From positions 1 to 34,294 of the forward strand of contig JAFDVV010000070.1 of the NCBI GenBank assembly GCA_018268775.1: a stretch of DNA of 34,294 bases, in the 5' to 3' direction. The DNA is from Acidobacteriota bacterium (GTDB lineage: Bacteria; Acidobacteriota; Terriglobia; Terriglobales; Acidobacteriaceae). This document shows, one piece after another, positions 25,103 to 33,238 of this stretch (position 1 is the first letter of the stretch; each line of letters starts with the position of its first letter). Made by a program: the position numbers and the translations under genes. The notes beneath the pieces were generated by a model. The model saw only the letters and a list, made by a program, of their open reading frames with translations. It was not told the origin of the DNA and made no database searches.

Positions 25103-26251
25103 TTACAACGCGGCCATCACTTCGCGATAAAGATACTGCGCGCCTTCGATGCCGTTCCATGGACCGTCCTCGTACTCCAGGGCGAAGACCCCCGTGTAGT
25201 TGTTGTTCAGCATGATGCGCACGTTGCGCTGCACGTCGGGCTCGCCAAAGCGGTTCCAGAACTTTGCGTGAACGGTAGTGTGCGCGTAAGGAGCAAGATC
25301 GTTCAGCGCGTGGTAAAGCAGATACTTGTGCTCCCAGTTGCAGAAGTCCGGACTCGCCTCGCAGAAGACGTTATTGACCTCTTCAATGATGATGCGGATA
25401 TTGATCGGGTTTGCGGTCAGGCCCCAGTGATTTTCGAGCGTCACCTTCACGCCGACCTTGGCCCCGTAATCCGCCATCTCCTTGAAAGACTCGATACATT
25501 GGTCGAGATATTTTTCGATCTCGGGATTCTTTGGATAGCTCGACGTATCCGGGTTCGGCCATGGCGCAATACGCGGGCCGCCGCTGTTCACCCGCATCGA
25601 CTTGGCCCCGATGATGGCGGCGCCGTCCAGCCACTTCTTGGCGATCTCAACCCCCTCTTTGCGCTTTGTATCGTCCAGTTCGCAGATGTTGCGCGGGGCA
25701 TTGTTTGAGATGTGGTGACAGAACACGCCTTCCTTCGCCTGTGTATTTGCCAACTTCTCCAGCCAGCGCTTACTGGAAGCAGCAGAGGGATCGAACTCCG
25801 TTATCTGGCGCTCCTTGCCATTGAAGTTGACGGTCTGCTGGACAAACTGGCTCTTGTCGTCCATGTCACCGAACAGGCTTGACCACAGGTCCATCTTGGT
25901 CACACCGGGAAAGGTCTTCTTTGTGAAGGCGGGAAAGTCCAGCATGGTGATCTCGCCATACTGCGCCTTCAACTTCGCGACGGTCTCTTTGTCCACCAGT
26001 TCGCCGCGGCTCTTGAATATCCAACGTATCGGATAGCTGTTGGAGGCAATGCGAGCAACCTTTTCCTTGTCGGTCATCTCACGGAAGACGCCGGCATGAG
26101 TGATCGGCTCCGGAGCCGCCTGTTGGCCGCTCTGCGCTTCGACCTTCATCGCAGCCGATCCAAGTAAGGCCCCGGCGGCAAGTCCCCCGCCTGCGCTGCG
26201 TAGAAAGTTACGACGATCCAGAGTGTTGCGTCTTTCAGTGATTGAACCCAT
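25103..26251 (-). CDS. Tat-exported TIM-barrel sugar isomerase/epimerase-like protein
   Basis: A 382-residue protein with a clear twin-arginine signal, DRRNFLRSAGGGLAAGALLG (R13-R14), likely cleaved after KVEA near residue 40. The mature part is a xylose-isomerase-like TIM barrel. Probable metal ligands are the Glu in TLENHWG, the His in TVHAKFW and the Glu in ALEYEDG. Tat export means folding, probably with metal, before export to the periplasm. A strong AAGGAGAG stands eight bases before the ATG at 26251. It is followed by the hairpin at 25060-25099 and then DUF1080 on the same strand. Its cytoplasmic counterpart is at 15156-15989. The function is not known; action on a periplasmic keto-sugar is an inference. 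Confidence 0.9.
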   Translation of the reverse strand: MGSITERRNTLDRRNFLRSAGGGLAAGALLGSAAMKVEAQSGQQAAPEPITHAGVFREMTDKEKVARIASNSYPIRWIFKSRGELVDKETVAKLKAQYGEITMLDFPAFTKKTFPGVTKMDLWSSLFGDMDDKSQFVQQTVNFNGKERQITEFDPSAASSKRWLEKLANTQAKEGVFCHHISNNAPRNICELDDTKRKEGVEIAKKWLDGAAIIGAKSMRVNSGGPRIAPWPNPDTSSYPKNPEIEKYLDQCIESFKEMADYGAKVGVKVTLENHWGLTANPINIRIIIEEVNNVFCEASPDFCNWEHKYLLYHALNDLAPYAHTTVHAKFWNRFGEPDVQRNVRIMLNNNYTGVFALEYEDGPWNGIEGAQYLYREVMAAL

Positions 26252-26471
26252 GGCTGCTGCTCTCCTTCATTTGAGTTGAAGTAATGCGGAACGCGTGTCA
26301 CTGCATACGGGGTGTGTGAGCGACGAATGAACCCATTACTACAGCAGGCAACAGCGCATGTACAGTTTTTTTGAATGAAAAACTATTTTTTCTTCACTGA
26401 GCGAAATAATACGTCCCGTGCGAAACATCTCATCCCGGCGTTATGCCGCTCGATCTGGAATATCTTTGCAG
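26252..26471 (-). promoter_or_regulatory. Leader and promoter region of the exported TIM-barrel gene
   Basis: Part of the 286-bp gap between the ADH-type PQQ dehydrogenase and the TIM-barrel gene. It contains a perfect inverted repeat AGTTTTT-N7-AAAAACT (26364-26384) in an AT-rich patch unlike its surroundings, about 113 bp upstream of the ATG. This could be an operator or UP element. No hexamer pair near consensus was found, and no small ORF is supported. Confidence 0.35.
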
Positions 26472-26508
26472 ACAAAAAGAGCTCTCCGATTCGCCGGAGA
26501 GCTCTTTT
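26472..26508 (-). terminator. Rho-independent terminator of the ADH-type PQQ dehydrogenase gene
   Basis: A perfect 14-bp stem (26475-26488 with 26495-26508), six-base loop, and a T-run on the minus strand (CTTTTTGTC). It begins about 30 bp after the stop codon at 26538 and ends the cytochrome c / PQQ dehydrogenase unit. Confidence 0.93.
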
Positions 26509-26537
26509 CGCAGTGTCGTGCAAAACCCACCGGCACG

Positions 26538-28235
26538 TTAGTGGAGGATGAAGGCCCACATCTTATCGCCTGAAGCGCAGATGACGTATTGATGTCCGTC
26601 CATCTCAAACGTCTGCGGCGCATTGGAGACCGATCCGATACGCGTATTCCATAGCGGCTTACCGTCAGCGGCATCGAAGGCGACCAGATTGCCCGCCCCA
26701 TCGCCGGAGAAAAGCAGCCCTCCCGCAGTCGCCAGCAGGCCCCCGCCTCCGATAGCGCGGTTATTGAAGAAACGATGCCTCCAACGTGCCGCACCCGTGC
26801 GGTAGTCGATGGCCGTAAGAAAGCTCCCCGTGCTGCCCACCTCAACCTCTTCTTTGCCTCCCAGCCCCATCGAGCCGCGCGGATCCGGGTCCGTGAGATA
26901 CAGCAACGAAAAGCCATTGACCTCGTAGGTATAGAACAGGCCCGTGACCGGCGAAAACGCAGGAGGCTGCCAGTTGGTGGTTCCTCCCGATGTCGGCGAG
27001 GACAGTGAGCCTGCAATCGTCGCGTCCTTTTCGGGATCGCGCTTTGGACCGCCGGCAGGAGTGAGCCCCTTGGCCCAGTTCGTGTCTGTGCCGTACTTGC
27101 TGGTGACCAGGTGCTCCCCGGTTACGCGATCAAGCGTGAAGTAGTAGCCATTGCGGGCCGCCGTCGCAACCATCTTTCGCATCTTGCCCTTGAACATGCC
27201 GTCGAACAGCACTGGCGTCTGTGCCGAATCGTAGTCGTGCATGTCATGCGGCGAAGTCTGAAAGTACCACTTCATCTTTCCAGTGTCGACGTCGAGTGCA
27301 ATCAGCGTGCAGGTGAAAAGATTGTCCAGGTCGCCGCGCTTGCCCGTCGTGTAGGCCGGCGTAGGGTTGCCGGTCCCGAAGATATAGAGGTTCGTCTCCG
27401 GATCGTAGGCGCCCGTGATCCATGTTTGTGCGCCTCCGTGGCGCGCTGCATCGAGGCTCGCCCACGTGTCCGCTCCAGGATCGCCCTTCTGCATCGGCAC
27501 CGTGTAGAACTTCCATTGCAAATCGCCGGTCTCTGGATCGAACGATTGCAGGAAACCCGGCGAGTCGATGTCGTTGCCCACGCCCACAAGCACATGGTTC
27601 CCGATGATGATGGGAGCGGGCGTCGAGAAGTATCCTTCGTCGACGTTGGCAATCATCTTGTGCCAGCGCTCCTTGCCCGTCTTTGCATCCAGCGACACAA
27701 GATAGTCGTCCGGCGTCTCCATAAACAGATAGCCGTTCCACATGCCGAAACCGCGGTTGCCGATATGCGTACCGCCCTTTGTCTTCCAGTAGTAGTGCCA
27801 CAACTGGTGGCCATCGCGCGCATCCAGCGCCCAGGCGTTGTCCGGCATCGTGACATAGAGCGTGCCATCGACCGCCAGCACCGATCCCTTGATCGACCCC
27901 GCCCGGATATTGATATTGCCCGGCCCCTCGCCACCAACATGAAACGGAACCTGTGGCGACGCGGCCCTGGGCGGACGGCCGTTGATCGTTGGCGCGGGAG
28001 TCTCCATCCCTGGCGTCAACTGCGACATCCACGCCAACGAAAGGTTCTTCACCGTCTGGCGGTTCACCTGTGCCAGAGAGCTGTAACGCTTGCCGGTATA
28101 GTCTCCGTTATAGGTGGGCCATTCGTTACCCAGCGGCTTCAGCAGCTCTTGCGGTTTAACGCCGCCACCCTGAGCTAACGACAGGGCGGAGCAGACAGCG
28201 AGCGAGGCAATGGAGAGAGCGCAGGTCAGTTTCAC
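26538..28235 (-). CDS. PQQ-dependent alcohol-dehydrogenase-type enzyme
   Basis: Periplasmic eight-bladed propeller quinoprotein of 565 residues. A signal peptide (cleavage probably after LSLA, near residue 21) precedes tryptophan-docking repeats such as LDAKTGKERWH and FDPETGDLQWK. Active-site features are GTGNPTP with N290, a probable metal ligand, and HDMHDYDS with the catalytic Asp D334 followed by D336. The vicinal Cys-Cys disulfide of methanol/ethanol dehydrogenases is not present. There is no haem domain in this protein, so electrons should pass to the adjacent dihaem cytochrome. The GTG start at 28235 overlaps the cytochrome gene's stop as GTGA, so the two are tightly coupled. The substrate could be an alcohol, polyol or sugar. 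Confidence 0.93.
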   Translation of the reverse strand: MKLTCALSIASLAVCSALSLAQGGGVKPQELLKPLGNEWPTYNGDYTGKRYSSLAQVNRQTVKNLSLAWMSQLTPGMETPAPTINGRPPRAASPQVPFHVGGEGPGNINIRAGSIKGSVLAVDGTLYVTMPDNAWALDARDGHQLWHYYWKTKGGTHIGNRGFGMWNGYLFMETPDDYLVSLDAKTGKERWHKMIANVDEGYFSTPAPIIIGNHVLVGVGNDIDSPGFLQSFDPETGDLQWKFYTVPMQKGDPGADTWASLDAARHGGAQTWITGAYDPETNLYIFGTGNPTPAYTTGKRGDLDNLFTCTLIALDVDTGKMKWYFQTSPHDMHDYDSAQTPVLFDGMFKGKMRKMVATAARNGYYFTLDRVTGEHLVTSKYGTDTNWAKGLTPAGGPKRDPEKDATIAGSLSSPTSGGTTNWQPPAFSPVTGLFYTYEVNGFSLLYLTDPDPRGSMGLGGKEEVEVGSTGSFLTAIDYRTGAARWRHRFFNNRAIGGGGLLATAGGLLFSGDGAGNLVAFDAADGKPLWNTRIGSVSNAPQTFEMDGHQYVICASGDKMWAFILH

Positions 28236-29104
28236 TTCAAAGTCACCAGGTAGGCAGTTACGTCGTGGATGTCACCATCCGTGTAGTGGGAGAGCATCTC
28301 CCGATGGGCCTGCATCGGGTCATGAACAACGACAGCAGGCACAGTGCCCTTTCGCGCAAACGAACGCTCCGTACCGTCGCTGCGCCGCAACGTCACCAGA
28401 AAGTCGTCGATGCGGACAAGTTCGCCCGAGACCCTCTCTCCCGGAGCAACCGTCACGTCGACCGTTGGCTTGGTTGCTGTGCTGGCCTGTGCGCTGCCTG
28501 CGCCGCCTGTGATCCAGCGCGACTGCAACTGGACCGGATCGTGAAAGGTCGTCGCAATCCCTTTCAAATCTCCGGTCGCAGAATGGCAACTGGCGCAATG
28601 CGCAGCAAAATAAGTCTGTCCTCGGGTTGCGTCGCCAACGACGATATCCAGGACCTTCTTCTGCCCTGGAGGGGCACCCTGTCCGCCAATCGTCGAGATG
28701 ACCGACCGCACATAAGCCGCCACAGCGCCCGCGTCCTCATCATTCAACCCAAGGTTTGGCATTCCCTGCGCTGCTCGCGCCCCCTGAATGATCGGAACAA
28801 TCAATTCGCCATGCTTGTCGGTCAGCGCAACCTGGGAGCGCAGCAGATTGGGGCCGCCCATATCACCGCCGCGCAGGTCCGATCCATGGCACGCCTGACA
28901 GTTGATGCCGTACAGAGCTTTGCCGTGTGCCACAACCGCCGGGTCTTCAGCAGCACGAACCTCTCCCTGGTTGAATGCGGATGTTGCAGGGGCCTGCGCG
29001 CCAGCGGCCGAAGCGACAGTCAATCCCGGAGAGCAACAGAGAACCGTGAGTACCGCAACCATCGACGCGGTACCGGCAGCAAGATAACGGTGAAGATGAC
29101 GCAT
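28232..29104 (-). CDS. Periplasmic dihaem cytochrome c
   Basis: A 290-residue electron carrier, presumably accepting electrons from the co-encoded PQQ dehydrogenase. The signal peptide runs to about SAAGAQA. Two haem sites are seen: CQACH (69-73) with Met115 as likely axial ligand, and CASCH (170-174). Between the second CXXCH and the C-terminal helix lies an inserted beta-rich stretch of ~50 residues (about 212-260), with the closing DIHDVTAYLVTLK helix typical of cytochrome c. The second axial ligand may be Met263 or Met270. GAGG stands a few bases before the ATG at 29104. A palindrome sits 17 bp upstream of the start. Its stop overlaps the start of the dehydrogenase gene. Confidence 0.92.
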   Translation of the reverse strand: MRHLHRYLAAGTASMVAVLTVLCCSPGLTVASAAGAQAPATSAFNQGEVRAAEDPAVVAHGKALYGINCQACHGSDLRGGDMGGPNLLRSQVALTDKHGELIVPIIQGARAAQGMPNLGLNDEDAGAVAAYVRSVISTIGGQGAPPGQKKVLDIVVGDATRGQTYFAAHCASCHSATGDLKGIATTFHDPVQLQSRWITGGAGSAQASTATKPTVDVTVAPGERVSGELVRIDDFLVTLRRSDGTERSFARKGTVPAVVVHDPMQAHREMLSHYTDGDIHDVTAYLVTLK

Positions 29105-29121
29105 GAACCCTCGATACCTTA

Positions 29122-29135
29122 GTTAAACATTTAAC
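29122..29135. promoter_or_regulatory. Palindrome GTTAAACATTTAAC upstream of cytochrome c gene
   Basis: A 14-bp palindrome (six-base arms GTTAAA/TTTAAC with a CA centre) placed 17 bp upstream of the ATG at 29104, where it would overlap the promoter or leader of the cytochrome/PQQ dehydrogenase unit. It is a candidate operator. The AT-rich palindrome itself may supply a TTAAAT-like -10. Confidence 0.4.
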
Positions 29136-29321
29136 CCGGCAAACTCAGTATTTTCGTCGCACATTGAGTGGCGACCGCTCCCACCGCGAGACCTGGGCGA
29201 TATCAAGCTGGCCGTGAATCGTCTCAGAACAAATGACTACCTGAACTTTCTAACACAGGGCCACTCGTACAGTACAGGCGAGGCCCTTGAGAAAATCGTT
29301 TTGGCTGATCAGGCTTCAGTT

Positions 29322-30572
29322 TCAAACGCGTTCCTTCAGCCGCGATGCAGGCTGAAACGTGGAGTCGCGATTCGCTAGAAGAAAATAAAATGAGACGCCC
29401 ATCAGGGCCAGACCGGTTCCAGACAGCGCCTTCGATACGCCAAATACAGGAATCATCTTGCCAAGCACAAGCGCTCCCAGTGGAATACCCGCCCGGAACG
29501 CCAGGTTATACACGCTCATCACCCGCCCGCGCATCGCGTCCGTGGTCATCAGTTGCGCCAGCGAAAGCATAAACGAGGCGGATGCCATCATTGCCGTACC
29601 GGCCAGGAACATCAATACGCATGAGAGCGGCAGCCATCTGGATACCGCAAAACCCGCAATAATGATGCCAAGGACGACAAGGATCAGCAGAGTCAAACGT
29701 CCCTGCCCCTTCATCTTCTCCGAGGCGGCGACGGCAAGCGCACCGCACACCGAGCCGGCACCCGAAGATACCAGGAGAACCGTGTACGTCTCAGGACCTC
29801 GGTGAAATATCTCCCGAACAAACACCGGCAAAAAGCCGTTCAACGAAAAACCGAACAGTGTCGTACAGAAAGCCAGAATCACAAGCGCTGTCATTCCATC
29901 GCGATGACGTATAAAACGCAACCCTTCCTTCATGCTCTTCAGCACGGGCTCGCTCGATTTCGCTGGGACAAACTTCACGCGAATGATGAAGAGCGAGACG
30001 ATTACGGCTATATATGAAAGGCCGTTCAGCGTGAAACACCAGGTCGCGCCAAGCGTCGTATACGCAAGCCCTCCAATCGTCGGTCCTACAATGCGCGCCA
30101 GATTGAACTGGATCGAGTTCATCGCAATCGCATTCGACAGATCTTCGGCATCCACCAGACTCGGCAGCAGCGCAGAATAGGCAGGCCCGCCGAACGACTG
30201 TCCCACTCCAACCACAAAAGAGAGAGTTAGAATGTGCCACACCTGAACGGCGTGCAGAACAAACAGCGCCGCCAGCGTGAATGCGCACGCCATCTGTATA
30301 TATTGCGAGGCCAGCAGCAGCTTCTGACGATCAAGCCGGTCGGCGAAGACTCCGCCAAACAGCGAAAACATCATGATTGGCAACTGCCCTAGAAAAAGGT
30401 CCAGCCCAAGATAAAACGGATCTTTTGTCAGGTCATAGATCAGCCAGCTCTGCGCGAACTGCTGAACGAACGTCCCAATCGTCGACACGCACGCCCCAAT
30501 CCACATCAAGCGGAAGTCGCGATAGCGGAAGGCTCTGAAGATGCGATCGAAAAAACTAGGGCTGCGAGACAT
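29322..30572 (-). CDS. MFS transporter, DHA3/EntS-like exporter
   Basis: Inner-membrane major facilitator of 416 residues with about 12 helices. N-terminal landmarks are FRAFRYRDFRLMWIGACVSTIGTF and the loop GGVFADRLDRQKLL (MFS motif A between helices 2 and 3). ARIVGPTIGGLAY and the mid-protein MRGRVMSVYNLAFRAGIPLG repeat the pattern in the second half. Members export siderophores, drugs or other small molecules; the substrate is unknown. The ATG at 30572 has no clear Shine-Dalgarno. It is separated by ~217 bp from the cytochrome gene and is not obviously part of that pathway. Confidence 0.92.
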   Translation of the reverse strand: MSRSPSFFDRIFRAFRYRDFRLMWIGACVSTIGTFVQQFAQSWLIYDLTKDPFYLGLDLFLGQLPIMMFSLFGGVFADRLDRQKLLLASQYIQMACAFTLAALFVLHAVQVWHILTLSFVVGVGQSFGGPAYSALLPSLVDAEDLSNAIAMNSIQFNLARIVGPTIGGLAYTTLGATWCFTLNGLSYIAVIVSLFIIRVKFVPAKSSEPVLKSMKEGLRFIRHRDGMTALVILAFCTTLFGFSLNGFLPVFVREIFHRGPETYTVLLVSSGAGSVCGALAVAASEKMKGQGRLTLLILVVLGIIIAGFAVSRWLPLSCVLMFLAGTAMMASASFMLSLAQLMTTDAMRGRVMSVYNLAFRAGIPLGALVLGKMIPVFGVSKALSGTGLALMGVSFYFLLANRDSTFQPASRLKERV

Positions 30573-30701
30573 TTGCGGCGTAAAACTGCTTTCTGGTCGA
30601 CCCGCTGGAACTGATAACTAAATCGTACAGTGACGAGTGTCGGAAATACCTACGCAGTCGCAAGAGTTTGCAGTTATTCCCCTGATACTTCCAGGGTTTT
30701 A

Positions 30702-30778
30702 TGGTGGCCCGGGCAGGAGTCCAACCTGCGACCTTCGCGTTAGGAGTGCGCTGCTCTATGCAACTGAGCTACCGGGCC
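30702..30778 (-). tRNA. tRNA-Arg (anticodon CCU), CCA encoded
   Basis: A complete cloverleaf on the minus strand, 77 nt including the encoded CCA. The acceptor is GGCCCGG/CCGGGCC, the D-stem GCTC/GAGC, the anticodon loop CTCCTAA giving CCU (Arg, for AGG), the variable loop AGGTC, the T-stem GCAGG/CCTGC and the discriminator A73. Unusual points: the D-loop has G18-C19 instead of G18-G19, and the T-loop reads TTGGACT, giving G56 instead of C56. These two changes restore a pair at 19:56 in flipped form. The anticodon stem has three G-C pairs flanked by G27-A43 and A31-C39 mismatches. A TACACT (30787-30792 on the minus strand) lies eight bases upstream as a possible -10. Confidence 0.93.
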
Positions 30779-30841
30779 ATGTACCCAGTGTAACCCGTGC
30801 TTCCACCACCCTCGAATGGTAAACTTTAAGGTGGAGAGTTT

Positions 30842-32074
30842 ATGCCTGAGATACAGCGTCGTCGTGCAGTGACAGTCAACATTGGTGGCGTCAATGTAGG
30901 TTCCACCGCACCGGTCGTCGTGCAATCGATGACCAACACCGACACCGCCGACGTCGAAAGCACCGTTCAGCAGATCGCCGCCCTTGCGCGTGCAGGCTCC
31001 GAGATGGTCCGCATCACGGTCAATAACGATGACGCCGCCAAGGCCGTGCCCTACATTGTCGAAGGCATCGCGAAAAAGGGCTGGACGACGCCCATCATCG
31101 GCGACTTTCACTACAACGGCCACCTTCTGCTGGCGAAGTATCCCGACACGGCAAAGGCGCTCTCGAAGTACCGCATCAATCCCGGCAACGTCTCCATCGG
31201 CCGCAAGGATGACGACAACTTCCGCACGATGGTGGAGGTCGCCGTCAAGCACCAGAAGCCAGTCCGCATCGGCGTCAACTGGGGTTCGCTCGACCAGGCG
31301 CTGCTCACCAAGATGATGGACGAGAACTCAAAGTCCGCCGAACCCTTGCCCGCTCGCGACGTCATGATGGAGGCGATGGTCGTCTCCGCGCTCGACAACG
31401 CCGCAGCAGCCGAGCGCTACGGCTTACGCCGCGACCAGATCGTTCTCTCCGCCAAGGTCTCCGGCGTTCGCGATCTGATCGACGTCTACACTGAACTCGC
31501 CCATCGCTGCGATTATGCCCTGCACCTTGGACTCACCGAGGCAGGCATGGGAATGAAGGGCATTGTGGCCTCCGCAGCCGGTCTTGCCCCATTGCTTCTC
31601 TCCGGCATCGGCGACACCATCCGCGTCTCGCTCACTCCGACTCCCGGCGGCGACCGCTCGGAAGAGGTGCGCTGCGGACAGCAGATACTTCAATCGCTGG
31701 GCATCCGCAGCTTCATGCCTCAGGTCACAAGCTGCCCCGGCTGCGGGCGCACAACCTCCACCTACTTTCAGGAGTTGGCCGAGCGTATCCAGGGCTATCT
31801 CGTCGAGCAGATGCCGGAGTGGAAGAAGCAGTACGCCGGAGTGGAAGAGCTCAAGCTCGCTGTCATGGGCTGCATTGTCAACGGTCCTGGCGAGTCCAAG
31901 CACGCCAACATCGGCATCTCGTTGCCGGGGACCTTTGAGGAACCAAAGGCCCCGGTCTACGTCGACGGCAAGCTCTTCACGACGCTCAAGGGTGATCGTA
32001 TCGTCGAAGAGTTCCAGGAGATCCTCAACGAGTACGTCGAGAAGCGTTACGGCAAGGTACTCGTCGAGGCCTGA
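30842..32074 (+). CDS. ispG: IspG (GcpE), 4-hydroxy-3-methylbut-2-enyl-diphosphate synthase
   Basis: Penultimate enzyme of the MEP isoprenoid pathway: a cytosolic [4Fe-4S] enzyme reducing methylerythritol cyclodiphosphate to HMBPP. It has 410 residues. The N-terminal TIM barrel starts [24 protein letters not shown], with GDFHYNGH and GVNWGSL. The C-terminal cluster domain has CPGCGRT (two Cys ligands) and GCIVNGPGE (third Cys and the Glu ligand). GGAG at 30833-30836 stands five bases before the ATG. Downstream it converges on the TPR gene with 8 bp between. Confidence 0.97.
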   Translation: MPEIQRRRAVTVNIGGVNVGSTAPVVVQSMTNTDTADVESTVQQIAALARAGSEMVRITVNNDDAAKAVPYIVEGIAKKGWTTPIIGDFHYNGHLLLAKYPDTAKALSKYRINPGNVSIGRKDDDNFRTMVEVAVKHQKPVRIGVNWGSLDQALLTKMMDENSKSAEPLPARDVMMEAMVVSALDNAAAAERYGLRRDQIVLSAKVSGVRDLIDVYTELAHRCDYALHLGLTEAGMGMKGIVASAAGLAPLLLSGIGDTIRVSLTPTPGGDRSEEVRCGQQILQSLGIRSFMPQVTSCPGCGRTTSTYFQELAERIQGYLVEQMPEWKKQYAGVEELKLAVMGCIVNGPGESKHANIGISLPGTFEEPKAPVYVDGKLFTTLKGDRIVEEFQEILNEYVEKRYGKVLVEA

Positions 32075-32082
32075 TTCGCTCG

Positions 32083-33075
32083 TTACTTTGAGCTTCCCCG
32101 CAAGCTGTTGACCGTGACGCATGCAGTGCAGAAGGCTGTGCGCGCACGAGTTTCATCCAGTTCCCTGGTGGTAATGGCTGCGTCGTCTACCCGGTGTTCC
32201 GACCGCAAAAAATTCAGATACTCCAGCAACAGCAACTGCAATCCCTGTCGCTCCAGTCCCGACTGGGATCGTACAATTTGTATCGCGTCACGCATCGCCT
32301 GGTCGGCATCGTCTACCCTGCCCAGCTTCCACAGTGCAAACCCAACGGCCATCGTCGCGTGCGCCGACGGTTTCGATTCTTCCCCAAAGACTCTTCTCGA
32401 TAACTCAAGCGAGCGTTGTGCCGCTTCCATTCCCTGCTCGCATCTCTTTCGCAGGCAACGCGTATAGGCCAACGTATTTAGCGCCGAGATCATGTCTACC
32501 GTCTCTGGATCACTCTGGGCCTGCATCACCTCAAGCGCATGCGCGGCTTCATTCTCCGCATCCTTGAACTTGTGCTTCGCCAGGTCAATCTCGGCCATGT
32601 GCTGCTCGCAGCGCGCGAGATCGAGCGGATAGTTCATCATCTTTCGGACCTGCATCGATCTCTTGACGTACCTCTCCGCCTCTTCAACTCTCCCATAACT
32701 CAGGTAGAGCATTCCGAGATTGTCCAGGGCCGTAGCGTAGTTCCGATTCGGGGAGGCCACGCCTTCGAGCGCGGTAATTGCCTGAAAATATGCGGCCTCT
32801 GAAGACTTGAAGTCTCCCCTCTTGCGATAGTCCGAGGCCAGGTTCGCCCACAGATAGCCCATCTGTTGCGAGAGGCCATGCTGACCTGTCACTTCTTGGA
32901 TCAGCCGGACTTCCTGAGCAATCCGCTGTTGCACAACCGCGTCCGGCTCCTCCGCCGGCAGCGCGCACGGATAGATGGCCGCAAACGATGCAAGCAACCC
33001 AAGAACTCCGGCGGACGCTACCGTCCGGAAATAGACGCGCGAATTCTTTCGATGAAATAAAGACAACATCGTCAT
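32083..33075 (-). CDS. Secreted tetratricopeptide-repeat protein
   Basis: A 330-residue protein with an N-terminal signal or anchor (hydrophobic stretch about 19-36, possible cleavage near LPA). It is followed by about five to six helical TPR-like repeats, for example YLWANLASDYRKRGDFKSSEAAYFQAI, ATALDNLGMLYLSYGRVEEAERYVKRS and AVGFALWKLGRVDDADQAMRDAI. It has no catalytic domain and probably acts as a protein-binding scaffold in the periplasm. GAGGT precedes the first ATG; a second ATG two codons later is also possible. The partner is unknown, and it is not obviously linked to ispG, which is on the other strand. Confidence 0.85.
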   Translation of the reverse strand: MTMLSLFHRKNSRVYFRTVASAGVLGLLASFAAIYPCALPAEEPDAVVQQRIAQEVRLIQEVTGQHGLSQQMGYLWANLASDYRKRGDFKSSEAAYFQAITALEGVASPNRNYATALDNLGMLYLSYGRVEEAERYVKRSMQVRKMMNYPLDLARCEQHMAEIDLAKHKFKDAENEAAHALEVMQAQSDPETVDMISALNTLAYTRCLRKRCEQGMEAAQRSLELSRRVFGEESKPSAHATMAVGFALWKLGRVDDADQAMRDAIQIVRSQSGLERQGLQLLLLEYLNFLRSEHRVDDAAITTRELDETRARTAFCTACVTVNSLRGSSK

Positions 33076-33238
33076 GGACCACCTCGCTGGGCAGCAGGAA
33101 TGTATGTTTTTTTCGTATAGCTACGGCATGTGAGAGGCGATGGTTCCACCGCTCGTCACGTTTTTTCCGACAAGGATTCCAAGAAGTGTGAAATCTCTCT
33201 GTCGCCGCATTAGACAAGCGGTTTAGCCGGCGGTTAGG
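33076..33238. other. Intergenic region between TPR and glycosyltransferase genes
   Basis: A 163-bp gap. No supported ORF, promoter or strong terminator was found; there are two short T-runs and a weak CGG-TTTAG-CCG inverted repeat near the end of the glycosyltransferase gene. Confidence 0.3.

Noticed and set aside
27111..28178. Plus-strand open frame of 355 codons opposite the ADH-type PQQ dehydrogenase
   Set aside because: Antisense shadow of a well-supported gene, with no domain or ribosome site.
29258..29290. AGGGCC...GGCCCT inverted repeat downstream of the MFS gene as a terminator
   Set aside because: The stem is only about six bases with a long loop and no T-run on the minus strand.
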